The notes: generated by a model not told the origin, from the sequence alone. A DNA stretch of 64,000 nt from Gammaproteobacteria bacterium Ga0077536 (GCA_001464935.1 LNEL01000062.1:1-64000); one strand, 5' to 3'. Counted from the first letter of the stretch, positions 8,432-16,982 are shown. Program-made: numbers and translations.

Positions 8432-9667
8432 ATGTCGCCATCCCCCCGCCCGTGGCTACGCACGACTGCACTGGCAGCGTGGTGCCTGGCGCCGCTGCTG
8501 CTTGCCGTCCTGCCTGCGGCCCATGCCGAATGTCCGGTGCTCGAGCAGCGCGCTGCGAACGCGGGGCGCCAGCAGCCGGCTTTTGCCGGTCAGACCCGCG
8601 CCTGCGGCGTGCGCACGCAAACGACACTCGAGCTGGTCGTCGTTGCGCGCGGGCTCGAACACCCGTGGGCGGTCGAGCCGCTGCCGGATGGACAGTACCT
8701 GGTCACGGAGAAGCCGGGGCGACTGCGGCTCGTCACGGCGGACGGGCGCGTGCTGCCCCCGATCGCAGGCGTGCCGACGGTCGATGCGCGCGGGCAGGGC
8801 GGTCTGCTCGACGTGGCCCTGAGTCCCGGCTTTGCCGCGGATCGCACGCTTTTCTTCAGCTACACCGAACCCCGCGAAGGCGGCAATGGCACGAGCGTCG
8901 CACGCGCGGTGCTCGCGCCAGCGGGCGATGCGCTCGAGCAGGTCCGCGTGATTCTGCGATCGCAGCCCAGCCATGACGGCACCAAGCACTACGGATCCCG
9001 GCTCGCGTTCGGCCCCGACGGTCTGCTGTACGTGACGCTCGGCGAGCGCGCCGATCGGGGCATGCGCGCGCACGCCCAGCGCCGCGACAGCCACCTCGGG
9101 AAGATTCTGCGGATTACAGCCGACGGTGGCGTGCCGCCGGACAATCCGCAGGTCGGTGTGACGGGGGCGGCGCCCGAAGTGTGGTCGCTGGGACATCGCA
9201 ACGTGCAGGCCGCCGCCTTCGATCCCGCCGGGCGCCTGTGGGCGGTCGAGCACGGCACGCGCGGGGGCGACGAACTGAACCTGATCGCGCGCGGCGCCAA
9301 CTATGGCTGGCCCGTCGCCGCGTACGGCGAGGAGTACATCGGGCTGCCGATTGGCGGCGCCGACACAGTGCGCACCGGCACGCAGCAGCCCGTGTATTAC
9401 TGGGATCCGGTGATAGGCCCTTCGGGTGCGCAGTTCTATACCGGCAGCGCCGTGCCCGAATGGCAGGGCAACCTGTTCGTCGGGTCACTCAGGGACATGC
9501 TGCTCGTGCGACTGGTGATCGAACAGGCGCGCGTCGTCGGCGAAGAGCACCTGTTCGCCGCGCGGCGCCAGCGCGTGCGCGATGTGCGCCAGGGGCCGGA
9601 CGGCGCCCTGTACGTCGTGACCGATGCGCGCAAAGGTGAACTCTGGCGCATCACGGCGCGACGCTGA
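8432..9667 (+). CDS. Secreted PQQ-dependent sugar dehydrogenase (YliI-like)
   Basis: A periplasmic six-bladed beta-propeller aldose dehydrogenase of the glucose/sorbosone dehydrogenase family, 411 residues. It oxidises sugars with pyrroloquinoline quinone. Residues 1-32 are a signal peptide (LLLAVLPAAHA before the mature start AECPV). Family blocks are clear: GLEHPWAVEPLPDGQYLVTE, the GQGGLLDVALSP segment, HYGSRLAFGPDGLLYVTLG, SLGHRNVQAAAFDP, WAVEHGTRGGDELN and GPSGAQFYTG. The ATG at 8432 was chosen over an upstream frame because the signal peptide starts there and GGAGGA precedes it. The PQQ biosynthesis genes are not in this window. Confidence 0.9.
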   Translation: MSPSPRPWLRTTALAAWCLAPLLLAVLPAAHAECPVLEQRAANAGRQQPAFAGQTRACGVRTQTTLELVVVARGLEHPWAVEPLPDGQYLVTEKPGRLRLVTADGRVLPPIAGVPTVDARGQGGLLDVALSPGFAADRTLFFSYTEPREGGNGTSVARAVLAPAGDALEQVRVILRSQPSHDGTKHYGSRLAFGPDGLLYVTLGERADRGMRAHAQRRDSHLGKILRITADGGVPPDNPQVGVTGAAPEVWSLGHRNVQAAAFDPAGRLWAVEHGTRGGDELNLIARGANYGWPVAAYGEEYIGLPIGGADTVRTGTQQPVYYWDPVIGPSGAQFYTGSAVPEWQGNLFVGSLRDMLLVRLVIEQARVVGEEHLFAARRQRVRDVRQGPDGALYVVTDARKGELWRITARR

Positions 9668-10550
9668 ACGCGCGGCGCCGGTCGCGGGACCGCCGTTGCG
9701 GGGCGCGCGTTGTCGCGCTCCCTGCTCGAGCCTGTCCGTACGGCTCCCGGTCTTGCCGCCTACCCTGGTCACGCAGTACGTGGACACGCGCAGGAAGCCG
9801 GAGCGATGGGGCAGTCGCACGCGCGCTGCGGCGCGCGGCGCAGACCTTGACGCCGAATCCGTCAAGCTTCGGAGGCGAGCAACACAGGTGCGCGCACGTG
9901 AAGATCTGTCGTCGACAGCCGGGGCTCGAACTCACGTCGCGCTCGTGCTCGCCACGCCCCGGGAGCACGCGGGAAGCGGCGCAACGAGCAATGCCGAACT
10001 CGAAGTGGGCGCACACGGGCGGCCAGGACTCGACGACGTGCTCGGTTCGACACCGCACAGCGTGCCGCCAGGCGGCGGGGCAAGCTCGATACGACAGGCG
10101 ACGTATCACCGCCGGACCCCGGGATCACCACCCTGCGCGTCGTATTCAAGGACATGCGGGGTGAGGGCGAAGTGCCGCCAATTCAGCAAAGCACGCCAAT
10201 CGGGACTGCCACTTCATGCACACGCCGAAAGAACATGGAGGTCCTTCTCGAATCGATCAGCTGGTGTGATCGCGATGGTGCGCTTTCACGCCGCACGCAT
10301 CGCTGGCCTCGCCATTCGTCACCAGGCATCACGGGAAGCGTGGGCGGTGCTGTGCGAATACTGGAAACGCGCGGCACAACGGGTCTGTGCCGCGTCGAAC
10401 ACCGCGACGACTCACGCACGAAGCGCGTAGGTCAGCAGCTTCGCAGGTCGGATGGCTGCATGCGGCTGCAGGGCGGCGAGGTCGCCGGCGACCTCGCCCC
10501 CGGCCCACCGGGCAGTGTGAGGCGAGGCATCACCTGCCCACGCCCGGGCA
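9668..10550. other. 880 bases with no recognisable gene
   Basis: Several long frames exist, but all have erratic composition, no ribosome sites and no family motif; they overlap one another on both strands. It looks like decayed sequence. A 24-base perfect palindrome lies near its right end. Confidence 0.4.
10475..10498. terminator. 24-base perfect palindrome after fdhA
   Basis: GGCGAGGTCGCC followed at once by its reverse complement GGCGACCTCGCC, without a spacer. It sits about 50 bases after the end of the minus-strand formaldehyde dehydrogenase gene. It may end that transcript as a cruciform-like hairpin, or be a binding site for a dimeric protein. No T-run is present. Confidence 0.4.
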
Positions 10551-11690
10551 CTACCGGCCGGGTTTGAGCACGACCTTGGTCCAGCCACTTTTGCGCTGGT
10601 CGAAATTCGCATAAGCACCAGGAGCGTCGCCCAGCGGAAGCTCGTGCGACACGATCCACGATGGCTTCACCTTGTCGTGTTCAATCAAACGGCTCAACTG
10701 TCGGTTGTAGGCCTTCACGTTGGCCTGGCCGGTGCCCATGCTCTGGCCCTTGAGCCAGAACTGCCCGAAGTCGAACGCGATCCGGCCCTGCTTCGCCAGG
10801 GTGTCCGCCGCGCCCGGGTCTTCGGGCAGAAAGACGCCGACGACCCCGATGCGGCCCGTGGCCTTCACCGTCTGCACGAGATTGTTCATCGTCAGGTTCG
10901 GCACTTCCTCCCGGTGCATGTTGCAGCACTGGTAGCCCACGCACTCGCAGCCACGGTCGGCACCTTTGCCGCCCGTGAGCTCCATGATCATGTCGACGCC
11001 GCCACCTTCGGTGTCGTCGATCGCGATCGCGCCCAGCCGTTCGGCGAGTTGCAACCGATCCTTGTGCGTGTCCACCACCATCACCTGGCTGGCACCCTTG
11101 ACGGCAGCGGCACATGCCGCCATCAGGCCCACCGGGCCGGCGCCATAGATGACGACGCTTTCGCCCGGCTGCACACCGGCCAGTTCGGTCGCGTGATAGC
11201 CGGTCGGCAGGATGTCGGACAGCATCACGTAGTCGTTCTCCTTTTCCTCCGCGTCGCGTGGCAGCACCAGACAGTTGAAGTCACCGTAGGGCACGCGCAG
11301 GAACTCGGCCTGGCCGCCGCTGTAGGGGCCCATGCCCGCGAAGCCGTACGCACCGCCAGCGGTGCCCGGGTTCACCGTCAGGCAGAAACCTGTCAGCCCC
11401 TTTTCGCAGTTCGCGCAGAAGCCGCAGCCGATGTTGAACGGCAGGCACACGCGATCGCCGACCTTGATGCGATCGACCGCCGCACCCACCGCAATGACCA
11501 CGCCGAGGTTCTCGTGCCCCAGGATGCGGCCGGGCGCCATGCCGGTGCGACCTTCGTACATGTGCAGGTCGGAGCCGCAGATGTTGGTGCTGGTGATCTT
11601 CACGAGCACATCGGTGGCGCGTTCGATCGTCGCGTCAGGCACCTCGTTGACCGACACGTCACGCGGACCGTTGTAGACCAGTGCTTTCAT
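10551..11690 (-). CDS. fdhA: Zinc alcohol dehydrogenase, glutathione-independent formaldehyde dehydrogenase type
   Basis: A cytoplasmic NAD-dependent medium-chain dehydrogenase of 379 residues, close to the glutathione-independent formaldehyde dehydrogenase group. The catalytic zinc site is in ICGSDLHMYEG and GHENLGVV. Structural-zinc cysteines are GCGFCANCEKGLTGFC. The nucleotide-binding loop is VVIYGAGPVGLMAA. The GYQCCNMHREEVPNLTMNNL stretch and the LPTGYHATELA region are characteristic of this subgroup rather than ordinary alcohol dehydrogenases. The ATG at 11690 is preceded by AGGAGG; upstream in-frame codons belong to the neighbouring gene read in another frame. The ATG overlaps the hemerythrin stop by four bases, so the two are co-translated. 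Confidence 0.88.
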   Translation of the reverse strand: MKALVYNGPRDVSVNEVPDATIERATDVLVKITSTNICGSDLHMYEGRTGMAPGRILGHENLGVVIAVGAAVDRIKVGDRVCLPFNIGCGFCANCEKGLTGFCLTVNPGTAGGAYGFAGMGPYSGGQAEFLRVPYGDFNCLVLPRDAEEKENDYVMLSDILPTGYHATELAGVQPGESVVIYGAGPVGLMAACAAAVKGASQVMVVDTHKDRLQLAERLGAIAIDDTEGGGVDMIMELTGGKGADRGCECVGYQCCNMHREEVPNLTMNNLVQTVKATGRIGVVGVFLPEDPGAADTLAKQGRIAFDFGQFWLKGQSMGTGQANVKAYNRQLSRLIEHDKVKPSWIVSHELPLGDAPGAYANFDQRKSGWTKVVLKPGR

Positions 11691-12181
11691 GCGGCCTCCT
11701 GTGCGCTGAGCGCATCCGCCTGCTTCTTCAACTGCTGCCGTCGCTTCAGCAACGGCAGCGTCATGCCGCGCAAATCCAGGGCAGCCCGGCGCGCCTGCAG
11801 GAAAATCACTTCCCGCTCTTCGAGCACGTGCAGGTCGATCAACATGCCCAGTTGCTTGACGGCTGCGTCGAGGCCGGTGTCGGGCGTCTTCTTCGAGACG
11901 AGCAGCGCGATGATCTCTTTGGCCGCGGCATGTTGCTGCAGCGCTTCGTCCATCAGGGCATCGTCGCCGATGGCCTTGCGCACCTGGGGATAGAAGATCT
12001 CTTCCTCCAGTTGCGCGTGCATGGTCAGGGCCTGACAGATGCGTTGCGTCAGCAGGCGCTTCGTCGCCGCCGGCGCGCCGGCCTCGCACAGGGCGGCATG
12101 GTCGATGAACATCTTTTTGACGGCCTTGTGGTCTGCGTCCAGCAGGTCCACGGCGTCGTCATAGGCGATACGTTTTTTCAC
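11687..12181 (-). CDS. Hemerythrin HHE domain protein
   Basis: A small cytoplasmic helical protein of 164 residues with a di-iron hemerythrin-like fold. Ligand-type residues occur in LLDADHKAVKKMF, HAQLEEEIFYPQV, QQHAAAKEII and HVLEEREVIF (His and Glu spaced as in the family). Members bind oxygen, NO or iron, or protect against oxidative stress. The start is GTG at 12181, because AAGGAGG sits six bases before it and the first helix begins directly. It is the first gene of an operon with the formaldehyde dehydrogenase, suggesting a joint detoxification role; that link is inferred. Confidence 0.85.
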   Translation of the reverse strand: MKKRIAYDDAVDLLDADHKAVKKMFIDHAALCEAGAPAATKRLLTQRICQALTMHAQLEEEIFYPQVRKAIGDDALMDEALQQHAAAKEIIALLVSKKTPDTGLDAAVKQLGMLIDLHVLEEREVIFLQARRAALDLRGMTLPLLKRRQQLKKQADALSAQEAA

Positions 12182-12582
12182 GGGCTGCCTCCTTGAATGA
12201 ACGGCAATGCTGGGCGCCGACGGCGGTTTCCTCTGTGCGCTGCCGTACTGGGTGGGCGAACAAAAGCCCGCCCGGAGCGCGGCCAATGTGCGCGACACGC
12301 CGCGCACGCCGGCCGAACGTCGAGGGCCGACTCCGGCATTCACGCCGCTTGTGCAGGCTGGTGTCGCGCCAGTGAACGATGCATGCGGGCGCTGTGCTCG
12401 ACGCGTACGCCAGCGAACCGACAGCCCGGGCCACGTCGCTGAAGGTGCAGGCTGCAACCAGCCTCCACGCTGACGCGGCCGCGTGAGACACCTGAACGAT
12501 TCGGCCCGAAAATCATGCACCACATCACAGCAACAGACGGGACCAGGCTTCATCCGCAGGTCCACCTGTTCGCCCGGCCTGA
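12182..12582. other. Divergent promoter region, no gene seen
   Basis: About 400 bases between the minus-strand hemerythrin operon and the plus-strand fusion gene. Both transcripts must start here. Possible short frames have no support. No clear hexamers or operator could be called. Confidence 0.4.
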
Positions 12583-14127
12583 ATGTCCCGCCTCGTCGCC
12601 ATGCGTTGCCTGCTGATCCTTGCTCACCCTCGCCGCGACAGCCTGTGCGGTGCGCTCTTCGACGCCTGTGCCGACGGCGTGCGCCAGGCCAGCGTGGACT
12701 GTCGCGAACTGATCCTGAGTGAGTTGCACTTCGACCGTGACGTGCTCACGCGCGCACCCGAACAGCAGCGGCTGGAACCCGATCTGCTGCGCGCGCAGCG
12801 TGACATCCAATGGGCGGATCATCTCATCTTCGTGTATCCCACCTGGTGGGGCACGTTCCCCTCGTTGCTCAAGGGCTTTCTGGATCGGGTATTGACGCCG
12901 GGGTTCGCCTTTCGCCATGGCATCGACGATCGCCGGGACCAGTTGCTCCGCGGCCGCACGGCAGACCTGGTCACGACGATGGACACACCACCCTGGATCT
13001 ATCGCTTCATCTACCGCGCTCCCGGGCAGCAGGCGCTGGTGCGCGCGACGCTCGGCTATTGCGGCATACGTTGTACGCGCGTCGAGATTTTCGCGCCGGT
13101 GATGTCGGCGAATGCCAGCCAGCGCCGGCAATGGCTCGAACGTGCGCGACGTCTCGGCCTGCGCCTCGACGCTGGCGCGTGGTCCACCGCGCAGCGCCGC
13201 GGGCAACGCATCGGCGCATGGCTGGCGGCATTGCGGCTGCAGTTCTACCCGATGACATGGGTCGCCTACACCGTCGGCGCACTGACGGCGGCCGTGGGCG
13301 CGTCGCTGGCGATGACGCCGTATCTGCTCGGCTATCTCGTCCTGTTCCTGCTCGAGGCGGCCACGGTCTTTCTCAACGACTGGTTCGATTTCGACAGCGA
13401 CCGTCTCAATCGTTTGGCCGGCCCCTTCAACGGTGGTTCACGTGTGCTGGTCGACGGCCGACTCGACCGCGCGGCGATGCGCAGCGGCATTGGTCTGACG
13501 ATGCTGGGCGCTGCGGCGTCGTTTGCCGTGCTCGTTGCCATGGCTGCCATCTCCACCGGATCGACTGTCGTGATTTTCGTCCTGCTGGCCACGCTCGCAC
13601 TGGCGTATACCGTGCCACCCCTGAAACTGTCCCACCGGGGCTTCGGCGAGGTCGATGTCGCGCTCACCCACAGCGCCGGCGCGGTGATGGCCGGTTACGT
13701 GGCCCAGGGCGGCCACTGGGCCGACAGTGCGCCGTGGCTGCTGGCACTGCCGCTGGGGCTGGCGGTATTGCCGTCCATTCTGCTTGCCGGTTGCCCGGAT
13801 CGGACGGCCGACCAGGCCGTCGGCAAGCGCACGCTGGTGGTCAAGTTCGGTCCGCGCGCAGCCATCCGCCTGGCGATGGCAGCCTGCCTCGCCGCACCGG
13901 TCATGGCCGCGATTCTGGCGCTGACGCGCGCGGACCTGTCGGCACTGCTCGGCTTCAGCGCGGCCGGCGGCACACTGCATGCGATCTGGCTGTGGCGATG
14001 CCTGCATCGTTTGACCGTCGGCGACTTGCCCGATCGCATCGACGGACCCATCGTCCTGGCCTTGACCTTCATGCTCTGGTTCTGTGTACCGCCGCTGTTC
14101 GTCCTCTTGATCGGCTGGGGGCGGTAG
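12583..14127 (+). CDS. Fusion of flavodoxin-like quinone reductase and UbiA prenyltransferase
   Basis: A 514-residue two-part protein. Residues about 7-190 are a flavodoxin-like NAD(P)H:quinone oxidoreductase (MdaB/YwrO type): MRCLLILAHPRRDSL, then IFVYPTWWGTFPSLLKGFLDRVL. Residues about 225-514 are an integral membrane UbiA-type prenyltransferase with eight to nine hydrophobic segments. Its two aspartate motifs are NDWFDFDSDRLN and CPDRTADQAVGKRTL, which bind the prenyl diphosphate through Mg2+. The join is in frame with no stop, so it is a real fusion. A reducing domain tied to a quinone prenyltransferase suggests handling of a quinone or hydroquinone acceptor at the membrane. An alternative start is ATG 12601, six codons later. 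It is divergent from the hemerythrin operon. Confidence 0.85.
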   Translation: MSRLVAMRCLLILAHPRRDSLCGALFDACADGVRQASVDCRELILSELHFDRDVLTRAPEQQRLEPDLLRAQRDIQWADHLIFVYPTWWGTFPSLLKGFLDRVLTPGFAFRHGIDDRRDQLLRGRTADLVTTMDTPPWIYRFIYRAPGQQALVRATLGYCGIRCTRVEIFAPVMSANASQRRQWLERARRLGLRLDAGAWSTAQRRGQRIGAWLAALRLQFYPMTWVAYTVGALTAAVGASLAMTPYLLGYLVLFLLEAATVFLNDWFDFDSDRLNRLAGPFNGGSRVLVDGRLDRAAMRSGIGLTMLGAAASFAVLVAMAAISTGSTVVIFVLLATLALAYTVPPLKLSHRGFGEVDVALTHSAGAVMAGYVAQGGHWADSAPWLLALPLGLAVLPSILLAGCPDRTADQAVGKRTLVVKFGPRAAIRLAMAACLAAPVMAAILALTRADLSALLGFSAAGGTLHAIWLWRCLHRLTVGDLPDRIDGPIVLALTFMLWFCVPPLFVLLIGWGR

Positions 14128-14449
14128 CGTCGAGCAGGCACGAAGATCCTCCCGTGGCGGCTGCCCGGCTGGCGCATCCACGAGCGGTGCAGGCGCATGC
14201 ACATGCCCGCTGCACGTGTCCAGACCGCGTCACGTGGCGCGAGGCCGTCGTCGGCCAGGCGCGGGCGAGACGGGGAGCGGCATTCGTCGGAGGGCAATGC
14301 GCGCCGCGCCCTCAACCCATCGCCGCCGGCTGCAACGGCAGTTTTTTTCGCCAGCCGGTTGGCCGCGCGACGCCCGGGGCGGGTACCATCCCGCTGCGGT
14401 GGCCGGGCAGCGGTCCCTGCCACGCCCATTCCCTATCCAGGAGTTCCAG
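14128..14449. other. Intergenic stretch, nothing recognised
   Basis: About 320 bases after the fusion gene. Open frames running through it continue from shadows of neighbouring genes. A weak ribosome site (AGGAG at 14439-14443) belongs to the FKBP gene. Confidence 0.35.
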
Positions 14450-14782
14450 ATGATTGATCACACAGTAGGCACCGGCGACCTCGCCGAGAGCGGCAAGGAA
14501 GTCGTCGTTCATTACACCGGCTGGCTGTTCGACGCTGCGGCGCCGGACAACAAGGGCCGCAAGTTCGACAGTTCCCGCGATCGCGGGCAGCCGTTTTCGT
14601 TCCCGCTGGGTGCGGGTCATGTGATTGCCGGTTGGGACCAGGGTGTCGCCGGCATGCGCGTCGGTGGTCAGCGCACGCTGACGATTCCGCCGGAACTCGG
14701 CTACGGTGCGCGCGGCGCGGGCAACGTGATTCCGCCGAACGCGACATTGGTGTTCGACGTCGAACTGCTGGCAGTCGGCTGA
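14450..14782 (+). CDS. FKBP-type peptidyl-prolyl isomerase
   Basis: A small single-domain FKBP, 110 residues, that speeds proline cis/trans isomerisation and helps folding. The active-site pocket is well kept: VVVHYTGWLFD, KFDSSRDRGQPFSFPLG, GHVIAGWDQGVAGM, and GYGARGAGNVIPPNATLVFDVELL. It lacks a signal peptide, so it is cytoplasmic unless exported otherwise. Start ATG 14450 is placed six bases after AGGAG. The next gene, a secreted methyltransferase, begins 24 bases later and could share the transcript. Confidence 0.93.
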   Translation: MIDHTVGTGDLAESGKEVVVHYTGWLFDAAAPDNKGRKFDSSRDRGQPFSFPLGAGHVIAGWDQGVAGMRVGGQRTLTIPPELGYGARGAGNVIPPNATLVFDVELLAVG

Positions 14783-14806
14783 GCGCTGCCGCGTGGCCCG
14801 ACGTCC

Positions 14807-15577
14807 GTGCGCCGACGCGCCGCGCGTGCTGTTTTGATCAGGCGGCAGCGCCTCGTGTGCGTGCTGTTCGCGGTGCTGGCGCTCGTCGTCAGTATCCAGG
14901 CCATCCCGGGCGCGCACGCTGCGGAAACGCGTTATCTGCAGCGCGCGCCGAGCGCCGACGGCATCGGCAAACGCTACATGGGGCGCGAAATCTCCGCCGT
15001 GATGGGCTGGCAGGGCGCAGCCTGGCTGGAGCGCAGCGCACGCGAACAGGAAGAACGCACCGATCTGCTGCTCGCCGCACTGGCGTTGCGCCCGGGCCTG
15101 CACGTCGCCGACATCGGCGCGGGCACCGGCTATCTCGCGCGGCGCATCGCCGCGGCCGTGGCGCCACACGGCAAGGTCTACGCGGTCGATGTCCAGCCAC
15201 AGATGGTCCGCCTGCTCGAGACGCGCGCGGCCGCCGAGGGCCTGACCAACCTGCTGCCGTCGCTCGGCGCGCCGGCGGACGTGGGCCTGCCGGCGGGCGT
15301 CGTCGATATCGCCCTGATGGTCGACGTCTACCACGAACTCGAGTTTCCGCACGAAGTGCTCGCCAGCATTCTGCGCGCGCTGAAACCTGACGGGCGGGTG
15401 GTGTTCGTCGAGTATCGCGCCGAGGATCCTGCGGTGCCGATCAAGGCCCTGCACAAGATGAGCGTGGCGCAGATCAGGCGCGAGGCCGAGGTTCACGCGC
15501 TGGACTGGGAGCGCACCGTCGACACCTTGCCGTGGCAGCACCTGGTGGTGTTCCGCAAGCGCCAGGCCAGCCCCTGA
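14807..15577 (+). CDS. Exported class I SAM-dependent methyltransferase
   Basis: A Rossmann-fold methyltransferase of 256 residues. The SAM-binding motif I is VADIGAGTGYLARRIA, followed by GKVYAVDVQPQMV and a motif ALMVDVYHELEFP as in small-molecule methyltransferases. The first about 38 residues look like a signal peptide (VLFAVLALVVSIQAIPGAHA), which is unusual for an enzyme that needs SAM; some periplasmic members with this layout are known from genomes. The start is GTG 14807. The substrate is unknown. It lies close behind the FKBP gene. Confidence 0.8.
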   Translation: MRRRAARAVLIRRQRLVCVLFAVLALVVSIQAIPGAHAAETRYLQRAPSADGIGKRYMGREISAVMGWQGAAWLERSAREQEERTDLLLAALALRPGLHVADIGAGTGYLARRIAAAVAPHGKVYAVDVQPQMVRLLETRAAAEGLTNLLPSLGAPADVGLPAGVVDIALMVDVYHELEFPHEVLASILRALKPDGRVVFVEYRAEDPAVPIKALHKMSVAQIRREAEVHALDWERTVDTLPWQHLVVFRKRQASP

Positions 15578-15676
15578 AAAAAAAGTTCGCACCGGCTGTC
15601 AACCGCTCGCCGTCTCCTGCGTTGATCTCCACAAGGGACCGGTTGTCGGGCCCATCACCGCACACTGGAGATCGAC

Positions 15677-16009
15677 ATGAAAACTGCCATACGCCCGCTG
15701 ACGGGCATCGCCCTGCTGCTCGTGACGACGTTCGCCCACGCCGCCGACCGCGCCGAGCGCGTCGAGGAACGCTTCGACCGGCGCGGCGACCGGATCGAGG
15801 AGCGCCACGATCAGCGCGGCGACCGCATCGACTCGCGTCTCGACCGCCGCGCCGACCGCGCCGGGGCGGCCGGCTTCGAACAGCGAGCCGGGCGCCTCGA
15901 TCTCAAGGGTGACCGCGTCGACGCGCGACTGGACCGCAAGGGTGAGCGCATCGACAATCGGCTCGACCGCCGCGGCACGCGCGTGGCGAATCGCATCGAG
16001 CGCCGCTAA
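15677..16009 (+). CDS. Exported Arg/Asp-rich repeat protein
   Basis: A 110-residue protein with a clean signal peptide (MKTAIRPLTGIALLLVTTFAHA). The mature part is almost wholly a degenerate seven-residue repeat of the form RLDRRGDRI (for example RIDSRLDRRADRA, RVDARLDRKGERI, RIDNRLDRRGTRV), giving a highly charged helix with opposite charges in register. No known catalytic domain is seen. Similar short RGD(R)I repeat proteins occur in proteobacteria without known function. It lies 77 bases before an ECF sigma gene, so it may belong to that regulon. A periplasmic structural or buffering role is a guess. Confidence 0.7.
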   Translation: MKTAIRPLTGIALLLVTTFAHAADRAERVEERFDRRGDRIEERHDQRGDRIDSRLDRRADRAGAAGFEQRAGRLDLKGDRVDARLDRKGERIDNRLDRRGTRVANRIERR

Positions 16010-16086
16010 GCCCCGGGGCCGCCACGGCGTGAACTCGTCGCCCGTGTGCACACGGACGTCCATCAACGCCCGAAAGGGGGCCGCGA

Positions 16087-16638
16087 CTGTCGCGCACGGA
16101 GACTCTCGAAGCCTTTCTGGCCGATGTCGAGCGGCGGGCGTTCAAGATGGCCGAGTACGCGCTCGGCCATCGCGACGACGCGCACGACGCCGTGCAGGAG
16201 GCGATGTGCGCGCTCGTCGAGCGCTATGCCGATCGTCCGCCGGCGGAGTGGCCACCGCTGTTCTACCGCATTCTCGACACGCGCATCACCGACGAGCATC
16301 GACGGCGCGCGACGCGGCGGCGCTGGCTGTCGGTCTTCACGCGCGCGCCGGCACCCGACGGCGACAGCCAGGACGACGATCCGCTCGACACCGTGCCGGC
16401 CCCGCCCGACTGGCAGCCCGAGCAACGCGCGCTGAGCGCCGAGAATCTCGCGCGGCTCGAGGGCGCGATCCGCGAATTGCCGCTGCGCCAGCGCCAGGTG
16501 CTGCTGCTGCGGGCATGGGAGGGCTTCGATGTACGGGCCACGGCGGCTGCGCTAGGCTGCTCCGAAGGGGCGGTGAAGACCCATTACTTTCGCGCCCTCG
16601 AACGCCTGCGGGCGGCCAGCGGAGACGATGAAGCATGA
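16087..16638 (+). CDS. ECF-type RNA polymerase sigma factor with a probable CTG start
   Basis: A sigma-70 family ECF factor, 183 residues. Region 2 is TLEAFLADVERRAFKMAEYALGHR...DAVQEAMCALVERYAD; region 4 is LPLRQRQVLLLRAWEGFDVRATAAALGCSEGAVKTHYFRALERL. The nearest ATG, at 16147, would cut off the conserved LEAFLADVERRAF helix. Upstream to the in-frame stop at 16030 there is no ATG, GTG or TTG. CTG at 16087, six bases after AAAGGGGG, gives the expected N-terminus SRTETLEAFL, so I chose it. It overlaps the DUF3619 gene by four bases (ATGA) and leads the operon sigma, DUF3619, small protein, DUF3106. Confidence 0.88.
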   Translation: MSRTETLEAFLADVERRAFKMAEYALGHRDDAHDAVQEAMCALVERYADRPPAEWPPLFYRILDTRITDEHRRRATRRRWLSVFTRAPAPDGDSQDDDPLDTVPAPPDWQPEQRALSAENLARLEGAIRELPLRQRQVLLLRAWEGFDVRATAAALGCSEGAVKTHYFRALERLRAASGDDEA

Positions 16639-16982
16639 CGCAGGATCACGAGCCCGGACACGCCAGCATTCGCGCGGCACTCGATGCGGCCGCAGATGCG
16701 ATCGCGCTGCCCGATCGCGAACGCCTGCGGCGCGCGCGACAGCGCGCGCTGGCGGGGCGCGCCGCGGCCGTGCCGTGCCGGCGCGCGCTGCCGCTGTGGC
16801 CGGCGTCCGCGCTCGCCACCGCGGCGCTGCTGCTCGTGATGCTGCGAGGGAATCTCGCCCACCTGCCGGGGAGCGGCGAGACGGCCCTCGACGCGGAGCT
16901 GATCGGGTCGGCGACCGAACTCGAACTGCTCGAGGATCTCGAGTTCTACGAGTGGCTCGACGCCGATGGCGCTGCGGGTTAG
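16635..16982 (+). CDS. DUF3619 protein, putative partner of the sigma factor
   Basis: A 115-residue protein with one membrane segment (about residues 52-68, PLWPASALATAALLLVML). The cytoplasmic side is basic (RERLRRARQRALAGR). The acidic C-terminus ELELLEDLEFYEWLDAD is the mark of the DUF3619 family. Because it always sits next to such sigma factors and has one membrane helix, an anti-sigma-like role is plausible but not shown. Its ATG overlaps the sigma stop; its own end overlaps the next gene by 17 bases. Confidence 0.8.
   Translation: MTQDHEPGHASIRAALDAAADAIALPDRERLRRARQRALAGRAAAVPCRRALPLWPASALATAALLLVMLRGNLAHLPGSGETALDAELIGSATELELLEDLEFYEWLDADGAAG

Noticed and set aside
10020..10070. tRNA T-arm-like GGTTCGA near 10045
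   Set aside because: The flanking bases do not pair as a T-stem, and no acceptor or anticodon arm is found.
9624..10430. 268-residue frame in the empty stretch
   Set aside because: Begins within the sugar dehydrogenase gene in another phase; composition is erratic, and frames on both strands overlap equally well.
10551..12089. Formaldehyde dehydrogenase with a 133-residue N-terminal extension
   Set aside because: The extension is the hemerythrin gene read in the wrong phase; the real ATG 11690 has AGGAGG before it.
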